Below are positions 26,510 through 39,300 of a stretch of 64,000 bases of DNA, in pieces. The notes under the pieces are model-generated. The model saw only the letters and a program-made list of their open reading frames with translations, was not told the origin of the DNA and ran no database searches. The stretch spans positions 10,165,440-10,229,439 of the forward strand of contig NC_135571.1 in the NCBI RefSeq assembly GCF_964340395.1. Reading direction: 5' to 3'. How positions within the stretch are numbered: the first letter of the stretch is position 1; each line of letters begins with the position of its first letter. The stretch comes from Glandiceps talaboti (lineage: Eukaryota; Hemichordata; Enteropneusta; Spengelidae). The translations under genes were made by a program, and so were the position numbers.

Positions 26510-29500
26510 TTACTTGACTCTTTTCTGTTGTCGACTTCTGTAGATGTCGTGTATTGGTGCTTGAATTATGTTGTCATCCTCATCTGAATCCTCACCCCCT
26601 TCTCGTTTCCTCTTTTGTATCTCGGTCTCCATGGAAACATCTTTTTCATTATTAACACCATTTTCCGTGGGTTCCTCTGGAGCAACTGTGAATGAATGAA
26701 TGGCATGTTTATAATTATACAATACTCAAGCCAAGTTCTTGTCTTTGAACAGAAAATATGGGTTATATACATCACTGGTTTTGTGGTGCTCGAAATATGA
26801 CTCAAAACATTCCAAATTGCCATTATTTAAACATGTAATATTTTCTGAATAGTTTTTGTGTTTAAGACAGTAACAAGCATACCATAATGTACCAAAAGAA
26901 CCATAGTTTTTTAACTTACCTTCTGGTATTTGACATTCTCCTAACATTTGTATCAAATCATCTACTTTAACAAATGGACCCTGAAAAAACAAAACATTTA
27001 AATACATGAATTTCTCAAAAAGATTAAAGTGAGCGTAGTACAAAGAAACTTCTCAACTTTTCGTAGTAGGAAATTTGGAAGAAACTGCCATAAATACCAC
27101 AAATTTGCATATATCAAAAACAAATTGACTTGGATACGTGTCACCTTTGTGTCAGGTTTGAAAGAAATTGGATATTGCATATAAGAGATGACGTATTACG
27201 GATGTAGGGATGGATGGATGCACGGATGGAGCCGATCATAATATTCCCGCCTTCGGGGCTAATAACAATAATAAGAGAAAGCTTGCACTTGATTATTTGA
27301 AGAGTAGTAGACGCTTGAATGGAATTCTCTACATATAACAGTTTTTAGCTAATGTACTAAATATGATTTTTTATGATAAATATGATTACTGGATAGTTGC
27401 TGTCCCTGGAGGTCATAGGTCAAATATAATGGTAAACTCACCTGGAAGCATATAGGTGGTGGTAGCTGTGTTAATACTTGTGATGCTACTGGTGGTAATG
27501 GAAATACACCACCAGGCACAGGATGGGCTCCAACAGCTGTTAAATGTAATAAATAATCACAACTTATTAGTGAATTCACATTGCAGAAGTCTAGGTCTGT
27601 CATTACGTCGGCCAGGAAAACTGTGTTTGAATACTAGGCAATGCCTATTTTGGCTTACTGCTGAATAGTAACAACTTGTAGGTGTGTTCATATTGAAAAT
27701 GTTTTGGCATGTCAATATGTTGACCAGGAAGTATGTGTTTGAACACTATGCAATGCCCAGCCCTATTTTGGCTTACTGCTAAATAGTAACAACTTGCAGG
27801 TGTGTTCATATTGAAAATGTTTTGGCATGTCAATATGTTGGCCAGGGAAACTGTGTATTTGAATACTAGGCAATGCCCACCCCTATTTTGCCTTACTGCT
27901 AAATAGTAACAACTTGCAGGTGTGTTCATATTGAAAATGTTTTGGCATGTCAATATGTTGGCCAGGGAAACTGTGTATTTGAATACTAGGCAATGCCCAC
28001 CCCTATTTTGCCTTACTGCTGAATAGTAACAACTTGCAGGTGTGTTCATATTGAAAATGTTTTGGCATGTCAATATGTTGGCCAGGGAAACTGTGTATTT
28101 GAATACTAGGCAATGCCCACCCCTATTTTGCCTTACTGCTGAATAGTAACAACTTGCAGGTGTGTTCATATTGAAAATGTTTTGGCATGTCAATATGTTG
28201 GCCAGGGAAACTGTGTATTTGAATACTAGGCAATGCCTATTTTGCCTTACTGCTGAATAGTAACAACTTGTAGGTGTGTTCACGTTGAAAATGTTTTGGC
28301 ATGTCAATATGTTGACCAGGAAGTATGTGTTTGAATACTATGCAATGCCCACCCCTATTTTGCCTTACTGCTAAATAGTAACAACTTGCAGCTGTGTTCA
28401 TATTGAAAATGTTTTGGCATGTCAATATGTTGGCCAGGGAAACTGTGTATTTGAATACTAGGCAATGCCCACCCCTATTTTGCCTTACTGCTAAATAGTA
28501 ACAACTTGTAGGTGTGTTCACATTGAAAATGTTTTGGCATGTCAATATGTTGGCCAGGGAAACTGTGTATTTGAATACTAGGCAATGCCCACCCCTATTT
28601 TGCCTTACTGCTAAATAGTAACAACTTGTAGGTGTGTTCACATTGAAAATGTTTTGGCATGTCAATATGTTGGCCAGGGAAACTGTGTATTTGAATACTA
28701 GGCAATGCCCACCCCTATTTTGCCTTACTGCTAAATAGTAACAACTTGTAGGTGTGTTCATATTGAAAATGTTTTGGCATGTCAATATGTTGGCCAGGGA
28801 AACTGTGTATTTGAATACTAGGCAATGCCCACCCCTATTTTGCCTTACTGCTAAATAGTAACAACTTGTAGGTGTGTTCACATTGAAAATGTTTTGGCAT
28901 ATCATGAAGCACTCTGGGATTCATCAGACATAGACTCAAGCTGTCAAAGTTGAACTCCTGCTCGTGAATGAAGATATTTGTTTGCAAATCGGACCTAAAC
29001 AAGTATTGTCAATATGATGACAAGGAAGAAAGCATTTGAATACTTCAGCAATGCCTTATTTTGCCGCATGTACATGAAATACCAGGGGAACTGGAAATTT
29101 GCTTTGTGATCAAATGATAGAATGCAATGGAAGTCTCTCCCAACATGCTGTGCCAAGTGTTATTAATTCAATACATTTGTTTACTTTCCCTGTTTGTAAC
29201 AGGTTCCATTCATCAACAGTCTGATGTCAGCAGTTGTAAATACTATCAACCAAACTGCCACTTTAATATTTGTAACACTTACGTGGAAATTGTCTTGGTT
29301 TGTATGCAATCATCTGATTTAGATCTGGTTTAGGATATTCAGCTTTTTGTTCTGTTTCTTCTTCTGTTTTAGGATTTTCTGGATTTGTTGATGTTATTGG
29401 TGTTGTTGTTGTTGTAGGCAGTGGAACAATGGGTGCATACTTCTTGGACAGATCCTGAGGTAGTAGAAATTTAGAAGTTGAAATTGCTGGACATGGTACA

Positions 29501-30256
29501 GACACACAAAATGACAGATCAGTCAGTAGATTAGTCAACACCTGGAAAAACAAACTTCCACCTAGTATTGTTACTATAGGAACCTCCCAAACTTTTGAAA
29601 GAAGACTTGAACACTCACTGGAAGGGAAAAGACATCAAATACAACCCAGAAGGTGATACTTCATATTGGGATTAGTGTGTGTGTGTGCGCATGTGTGTAT
29701 GTGTGTATGTGTGTGTGTGTGTGTGTGTTTGTGTGTGTGTGCGTACGTGCATGCATGCATGCGTGCATGCGTGCACCCAACCTGGAATCTATTCGGATCT
29801 GATGTCAGAGGCCCAGGAGGGTCTAACTCTCAGATTGGGACTATGTAACTATAATCTAAAGTCAAAGTTAAAATCACTGGACATGGTACAGATGTTTAAT
29901 GGAAAGTACAGCAAAACTTGTGGGCATGTTCATTTATGTAGCGGCAGTAAAGCTATACTAGCTGCAACTGGAACATTTTTTGAAATTATGCAAGTTTTAT
30001 CCAATGTTACCTTCTGAAAACCTGACAAGACTGAGTACTAATTTAATGAAATAATCAGAAATAATAAAAAATGACTGTCTACTTACCCTATAACCCAGTG
30101 CTTTGAGTTCACTTGGTGAACATGGGTATAGATCAAGATATCTATATCTATCAACTAACAAGGTTGCTTCACGGTCTTCAAACTCCTATCAATGAATAGT
30201 ATACTATTAGTAGGTGTTATACTAACAAATGAAATCATTTAATTATTTACACAAAC

Positions 30257-30331
<75 letters not shown>

Positions 30332-33300
30332 CACATGCACAGCCCTCACTCGTTTCAGTGGACGGAAAACAAAGGTCACTGACAGGTCGACATTTCAAGC
30401 GACAGCAGTTAAATCACCTTGTTATTACCTGAAAAATTACCTCTTGCAGCAAGATATGGAAAGGTATTTCGCAAATAACATATACATACTCTTTTACCAG
30501 TAGTATGATATAATTATATACCAAGCCCTGAATGAGCATAAATTATATACCAAGCCCTTAATGAGCATAAATTATATACCAAGCCCTGAATGAGCATTAA
30601 TTACATACCAAGCCCTGAATGAGCATTAATTATATACCAAGCCCTGAATGAGCATTAATTATATACTAAGCCCTGAATGAGCATTAATTATAAACCAAGC
30701 CCTGAATGAGCATTAATTATATACCAAGCCCTGAATGAGCATTAATTATATACCAAGCCCTGAATGAGCATTTACAACTTCATCCATACCTCTTTAAAAA
30801 CTTGCTGTCTCCGTCTCTCAACTTTTAAAATACTGGCCAAGTCTCCACATGTTGATTCAAAGTCCTGAAACTTTAACCAAATCTCTCTGAAATTGAATAA
30901 CGATAAATAAATCTATTAGACAGGTAAAGATAATACACACTCAATTACTACAAGTGGAAGGATTAATATTTAGTATCACTGCCCAACAAGTGTGCTGCAC
31001 AATGTGCCACAAATTCTGGCTTTAGAGCTTGGTAGTCAACATGTTGCCAAAAATAGTTTTAGTTTGTGTTTATCTTAGAAAACCGAAGCTACCAGGGTAA
31101 TATCATCAGATTTTATCTTACTTACCCTGATTTCTCTGGAGGAAGATTACCTGATGTTAAAACCCTTTCAAATAATACCCTTGTGTTGTTGTCCTCTGAA
31201 ATAAAAATAGAGAATTATTAGGACAATAACACATTAAATACTACCCACAATAAATTGACTATGGAATGAAATTATGAAACATGAGCCAGTTATTCATATT
31301 GTACATTGTATTCAAATTCTACAATGTACTTTTCACTCAACAATAGATTTGTAATTACTATTTGTATTTTAGATTTACATTCATATTCACATTCATATTC
31401 ACATTCGCGTTTATACTCAAATCTGTGTTCACATTCAAAATTGCATTCACATTCATGTTCATACTCATATTCACGATGATATCAATTCTCGGTACGTACA
31501 ATAGCTTTTTACCTCATGCTAGAGGGTTAAAATAGAACAAGAAGGTCAACTTATTTTCACGCACAGCGATAGTAATGTATGTGAAGTACAGGAGTGGGAG
31601 TTATGGTGTTGACCAAGAAATCAAATGTTCATTATTTTTGTGATGTGTTTAGGCAGTAATGTTTTATTTCAGGTACTGAGAATTTAAATTGTACATATGG
31701 CTTTGTATCTCACTTACCATTCAGATGTGACAGATAGTCTACGTAGGAGAGAATATAATCTGGTATATCTCCATATTTCTTTAGTCCTAATTCAAAGATC
31801 TTAAAGGCAACACTTTTGTCCTGAAAAAATACAAACATTGGTGCAGAGCAATTTTAGTTGCTATGGTAATGGTTAAGGTCTGAAAACAAAATATAATTAT
31901 CATAGACAGTGGAGGGGTTCACCGGCTTTGATATATTGTTCATTAAGAATAAATAATATTGTGTGGTTCCGATTACGCTCAATTTTAGAATAGGTGGGGT
32001 AGGTAAATTTTGTATTTTATTTTTATATATATTTTTTTTCATATGTGAGTGTCTAGTTCAGGTAGTTATGTTTTCCATATTGTTTTCCATATGGTCTCTG
32101 TGTTAATGGTTTCTTCTCATCAGATGTACAGCCATTACAGATTGGAAGAACAGTTTTATATTGTCTTTTTAAGTTGATGTCAGTTGCCGCATCCACTATT
32201 TCTTGCAAGACTTCACAGTTTTCGCGTTTTTATTATTTTTTTCTTGAATACATAAAAAAAAAGTTTAGGGTCGGCATGAAAAACTGGGTGGGATTGGGTA
32301 ACCGGAACCAAACATTTTTTTATGCTTTACTGTAAGCATATTTATTTTGGTGCAGGAAAAATTTGGCAGAATAGCAATTTCGGACATGTCAAGAATACTT
32401 TAATTTGGCAAACAATACAAGGAGAAAAGTAGACACTATTTGTAAATATCCCATGGCTTTCCTTATTCAGTGAAACTGTTGTCAATACCCTTCACAAACA
32501 ACTGAATATAGAAATATGACAACTCTTTGAATACGTTAGCGAGACTTGTTACTGCGGAAAAAAACTTGTGTGTATTTATTACCTTACTACAATAATATTC
32601 CATAAGTGCTGCCATAATAAAGACATGAAACTTTGTTCTTGAGTCTTCTCTTGCTTTCTTGAAGACCATTCTGGCAGACTTAATACCCTCAGCTCGCCTT
32701 GCAAACTTCATGTACTGAACATACACCTATCAAAAAAGAAACACACACAATATTATGCTTGAAATGTTAGAATTCCATCAAATATTACTGTTACATATAT
32801 CCCTAAATTGAAAGTGGGGGAAGGATGTAAGAGACTTGGGGTGGTGGAGATTGAAAAGGAAGATCATTCCATGATTTAGGGCCGATGTGAGAGAAAGATC
32901 TCTCACCAAAGGTCTTAGTAGATACCCTCTACAGTTATAAATAAACAATATGCAATATTCAAGTTCCAGAAGTTCCAGCTATTACTCAGTTAAGCTCCAC
33001 AAGAGGGCAAACCAGATTTGGCAAAGTGAAGGTTAAAATTTGTGTCATGGCCATTGGTTGCATGAAGCAGTGAATGAAGTGTGTGTGAAAGAGCTCTTGT
33101 ATGGCCACAACAGAGTATTACAGCAGTAGTTAGGAATGTGTTGATTACTGGTAGTCACTGATGAAAATAGTATTATGGGAACAACATAGAGAATGAGTGG
33201 TAACTTAGTGTCTGCTGTCTTTATGCTAAAATACTCTACTACTAATCTGGCCCTTACTTCCTGCCAACAAATGGCTTGTGAACAGCACTCCTAGTGGCCA

Positions 33301-36300
33301 AACCAGGAAATCTCTTCTCTTTCCTATAACCAGAATAATGGCTTACTGCTATATGGGAGCTAGATTCTAAGGCACCACCCTGGGGTGGGGGTGGCAAGCA
33401 AGGGGCTAAACAAAACAATCCATCATTGATATAAATACTTACAAGTGTAGGGTCGATATCCTCAATGGCAGATAGTTTCTGGTATATACTGTGTGCTTTT
33501 TGGAATTTCATTCGACTCTAAAATTGAAAAAAATAAAAAACATTATTAACTATTAACTTCTTAGGTATACATAAAACAATGAACAGCAAAGTCCTACTCA
33601 GTGATGATAAGATCTGATCAGCTAAACTTAATATCCAATACTGTAACATGCTAATTTGATTTGGTTGATCATGCCCTTATTGGCTAACTTTTCTCACATG
33701 ATATGCTAATTTTTACCACACAGTGGATGGTGATTGATAGAAAGAGAACTGACATTTGATATATTCCCCTATATTTTTCTTCATTCAGCTAAGCAAAATA
33801 CGAGTGACCTAAGGGGCCCTTGTCGCTATGAGTCGATAGACGAGTAGTGAAAATCCCTAGGTCATGAGTAATTTCTGCCTGAATGAAGAAAAATATTGGG
33901 AATAATATAATTATACCATCGCTAGTAATATAAAAAAAAAGGGGGGGGGAAAGTAATGGCAATTTGAGCATTTTGACTCATATTTTTGAAAACAGCAGAA
34001 CCAGTGATGTACACACATGTTGTCGTGACATAGATGCGCGTTGTTGTGAGGGAGGACGACCAGAGTGTGATATATTACATATTTTTTTGCTGAACCTGAC
34101 TTGTGCATGGTATATATTATGTTAAGTATTTACCTCTTCAAAGTCAGCATAGGCAAAGTAAAGTAGCATATTTTTCTTCATCAGTGTTGTGATAGCCCTT
34201 TCATAGATGGAAGCTGCTTCATCACTGAAGATCTTAGCATTGTTGACATCCTGTGAACAAAAAAATTTGCATTTTGTTTACACTAATCGGCTTCACACTC
34301 GCACATAAACCACCAACAAGCTACAAACTTTGCTCCGTCATTCTGCCATCACACTTTCACACCAGTTAAAGACCCTTGTCTGCTCCAATATGACATTTAC
34401 TGTTTTATATTGCTCCATTCAGGGTTGAAAAATGAACAGAGACTCCTAAGGGCTTATTCCCAGCAGTGTAAAACATATCTCACGAATATTCATTACTCTT
34501 CAAGTAGGTACTTCCCGCTGCAAACACGTACAAGTTTCTAAATACTCACCCCTTTCTCTGAGACTCCCATTATGGTTGAAAAATGAAAATTGATGACTCC
34601 TAAGTGCTTATTCCCTCTCGTGTAAAACATCGCTCATGAATATTCATACTCACCCCTTTCTCTGACATAAGTTTACTTGACTGTTCAAGATACTGTGCAG
34701 CTTCATACCAAATATCAGGATGATGACCCAAACACAGCAGACACTGCTCAAAGGCAAACATCACTGTACATAGACATAGACATAGACATGGTGTTATAGT
34801 GAATTACTTCAGGACTCCACACTATTTGAATGATACAACACTGATAATCCAGCCTTCGGTTTACTAAGATAGACGTAAACTAAATATATTGTTCTTCAAT
34901 GTGGGCGAGTGATAGCAGTGCCTTGGTTATAACACCCATAACCCAGCCTTCGGTTTACTTAGATAGACGCAAACTAAATCTATTGTTCTTCAATGTGGTA
35001 CATTACATAAATGGGTGATAGCAGTTCTTCTGTTGTGTGATTCTAATCACCCTGTGATCAAGATACTGTAAACATGGAAGTCCCAAAACACTACACTGTA
35101 AGTTCAAGGGACTATAATTAAACCAACATCCATTCAATAGCTTATCACTGTTGTAACATGTTGCAACAATAGTTTTAGTTTGTGTCTATCTTAGTAAACC
35201 GAAGGCTCAATTATAGTAAGTGAAAACCAAATGCTGAACAAGCTGTTCAAAGGCAAATCTCACAAGATCAGCATCAAATTGAAACACTGACAAGCCATAC
35301 GATTGACCTATTCATCAGGGCAGCACACTCCCTAGCGAAATGTTTTAACAAAACATTTTTTACTGTAAATTTTATGCCCAATTTAACAGGTAATCTGGGC
35401 GAAAACCAAACACTGAATATAATGCTCAAATCTCACTAATAGGAAGAAACATATCTCCAAGTGTATAACCATTTGTTTACTTTTTTCTCACTGCACCCTA
35501 AACATTCTTACCTCGTTTTGTGATTAGAGTTTGGTCTTCTGTTCTAAGTGGATTTCCTTTCTCCCAGGCAATGTATTTTTTCCATAATTCTACTTGTTTG
35601 ACTTCATCTGGAATTCCTGTTGGTGGTACTGATGGCATATTCCGGTTCAAACCCCGAGTCACTGCTTCATATTCCTGGATAAAATAACTTGATTTCAATC
35701 AATACTGGAAAGGCATGCACTTCAATTCAATTCATATTCGTATCATACAACACTTGTAATCCAGCCTTCAGTTTACTAAGATAGATGCAAACTAAATCTA
35801 TTGTTCTTCAATGTGGTACATTACCATAAGTGGGTGATAGCGGTTCCTCTGTTGTGTGATTCTCACCCTGTGATAACATAGTGTAAATATCGGAAGTCCC
35901 AAAACAGCACTGCAAGTTTATGGAACTTTAAATAAATTAGTTTTCAGAGATGCCTGCTCTACTGAGATCATAATTAAACCAATGTCCATTCAATAGCTTA
36001 TCACTGTTGTATCAATATGTTACGACAATAGTTTTAGTCTGTGTCTCTCTTAGAAAACCGAAGGCTCAATTACCAGGGTAATATACTAATAATATGACAG
36101 AACACCATGGTATGCAAGTTCAAGTGTGACACATCCGGGATATTTACATGAGTGTTTGCAGTGTTCTCAGTGACCATACCACAGAAAACACTACAAGCCG
36201 AAGTGCAAATATCCTCGAGTACCCACACTGGAACTCATGCAGCATGGAGTTCTGTTTTTATGTTATCTGAAACAGCTAATTTCCAAAAAAGAAGACATTT

Positions 36301-39300
36301 TTTATTCGTTACCTTAGCAACTCTCCTTGCATTCATATAATCTCTACTTCTGTCATCAATCATCTTCTTGGCTATAAGTGGATTTATACCCTGAAATCAG
36401 AAAAAAAAAATACATACTTATTATTTATCATATTTTCTTACAAAATATTTGAAGATTATGGGATGGTGAAATGCACATGCAAAACAATAGTTATAAATTC
36501 TATATCATTAATCTATTTACAATGTACAAGTTAAAGGTTCAAGCAATCTGTTGTCATAGCTTGATAGACTTGTTCAATATACTTACATTTTCATAGTTAT
36601 TGTACTCTCTCCATAGCTGTTCTATATTAATCATTGGATTAACACACCCCCTCTGGTAGACTCTACGTACTGCTGTGATTCTCTGGTTCTCTGCATATGA
36701 ACCAACTGCCTCACTGCAAATCAAAATAAAAAATTTAGATGTTATCCCCCAATATTTTTCTTCAATTACCCAAGGAAAATATGAGTGGCCTAAGGGACCT
36801 TTGTCACTATGAGTCTTCAGACAAGTAGTGACAAGACCCCTTAGGTCATGAGTATTTTATGGCTGCATGAAGTAAAATATTGGAGAATAACATATTTATA
36901 CCAGCGCCAGTAATATCACAGAAAAACAGGGGAAAGTAATGGCAATTTTGAACATTTTGACTCATATTTGAAAGACAGCAGAACCAGTGACATTGAAACG
37001 TGTTGTCGTGACACAGACACAAGTTGTCACGACGTAAAACGACCATGGTATAAATTCCATATTGTTTTATTCAACTTGACTTGTGCATGGTAAAATAAAG
37101 ATGTATATGTAGCATACTTACACTCCTTTGAGAAACTGTATATAATCTGCCCATATTTGGTATGACATGATATCCATACCCATCTTATCAAGTGCAAAGT
37201 CATACGCCTGTGCCATCTTTTCTCTGTAGGATGGGAGACTACCTTTGGTTTCCTTGACGTATGAAAGGTAGCATTTCCATAGATCTATGTTTAATACCTT
37301 CATGAGACATCGCTGGAATAACTGATGGAATAAAAAAATATAGTACCAATGGTGTTGTAACACAACTGTAAAAATATGGGGGAGGGGGGAATTGTACTAC
37401 TGGTGTTGCAACACAACTGGAAAGTATGGGGGGGGGGGAAATAGCACCAATGGTGTTTGTAACACAACTGTGAAGTATGGGGATGATTTAGACATCGTTG
37501 GAATAACCGATGAAAAACAAAATAGCGCCAATGGTGTTGTAACACAACTATAAAGTATGGGCAATAATTGATGACATTTTCAGAGGGTTTGATTGATAGG
37601 ACATCATCACAAAAGATAATGTTGCTCAAATAGTTGTTGCTATGGCTGTGTTCCACAGTTGCTATGTATATTTTAATTTATTTATTTACTTATGTTTGAA
37701 TGCTTGACTATCTGTCACAGCATGTTGAACCTCAGTTCAGTTGTTAAAAAAATTCTATATGTGTCCTTGTAGCTGTAAATAGACCTGTTGGTTCCAAGAT
37801 GCATTGAGCGTCCCTCCATACAATGCCATGTATTGTGTACGTACTGAGAGGTTTGCAGACACTACTCACAGGGAGATGGTTGTCACCTGACCATACCCTG
37901 GGTTCACCCGTAAAATCCCTCTCTGTCACTGATGGTGTTAGTCTTTGTTCTATAAAATCACTCATAATCAAAGAGGTCAACATGTCTCCATCATTTCCTG
38001 ATGAAAATGTTATTTCAAACATAATCAAGACAATTGTACAATGCATTATGGAACCAGAAATCGACTATTTATACTTTTCAGGGATACAACTGTGATAGGT
38101 CTACTAATTTACACTAGCTAATGAATTAATTTGCTTTCTTGACAAGAAATTTTCAGTGACTTCAGCAACATTAAGTGTTTATCCAACAGAAACACACTGT
38201 CTTGTAGAAGAAATGTACAGGCGTATCCTTACCTTTTCAACTCTTTCAAATGCTCTGCTTTTCATCTGTAATAAAGAGAGACAGTATTCCACTATGATAT
38301 CATGTTACTTTTTATATAGCGCCCTCTCACACTGTACTCAGAGTATAATTTTTTACCCCTGGCATGGAGCTATAACAGCACAACAGCCCTTTACTTCCTC
38401 AACTCCCTGGGGAGTATAAAATCCATTGCAGACTTTATAAGCACATAGGGTTCAAAGCAACAGATAGCCTTGAGTCTGTTCAGAACATAGCTCATTTGCA
38501 TAATAACACATGTATCATTTGCATAATAATTTACATAATTCATGCATATCAAGATAGCTGATGTGATGTAAAGTGACAGTGGAGAGGAAGCTTTGAAATC
38601 CAGATACAACTGTCGACATCGGACCGTGGATGAATGTAACCCGTTACAAACAGGGAAAGGAAACAATGATTTGGATTAACAACACTTGGCTCAGCATGTT
38701 TGGACAGTACAGATTTGTATTACACATCATGGCTTGATAAGAAAAGTTTTATGGCCTCTTTATGTGTACATGTAGGGACCTGGAAATTTGTTTGTGAATG
38801 TGAACAATTATGTAAAGTGACCATAAAACTGTTATCAAACCATGGCATGTAATACAAGTCTCTGTACTTCCAACATGCTGTGTCAAATGTTATTAATCTA
38901 ATTCATTTGTTTACTTTCCTTGTTTGTAGCAGATTTCTTTCGTCCACGGTCTGATGTCAGCAGTTGTACTATTCCTTGATGTGTATCAAGAGTCAGAACA
39001 TAGCTCATTTGCATAATATTGTGCATATCATTTGCATAATAATCTACATAAATTATGCATATCAATCGTCTTCAAACTCATACTTTTACATGCTTCACAC
39101 TCGATAAAATGAGATGAGACACGTTTTCTCTTCATTTCATATATTTCACGATACATTTAATTTACAACATTTTAACCTGTCTACTGTATACTACAATTTT
39201 CTTTTATTTTACTTATTATCTGTGCTTTGTAACATCTAGTAATTCCGCTGGAATTATTATGGGCTTGAATAAATTCAATCATGACATAAATCTATCAAAG

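Noticed and set aside
27645-28905. Two long minus frames (220 and 222 codons) as a repeat protein
   Set aside because: They exist only because the 120-bp satellite unit is divisible by three and stop-free; they lie in a CSTF3 intron without splice or start support.
37300-37656. 118-codon minus frame containing LFQRCL
   Set aside because: It is an intron carrying a duplicated piece of CSTF3 exon 5; the AG of the copy is lost, so it is not an alternative exon.
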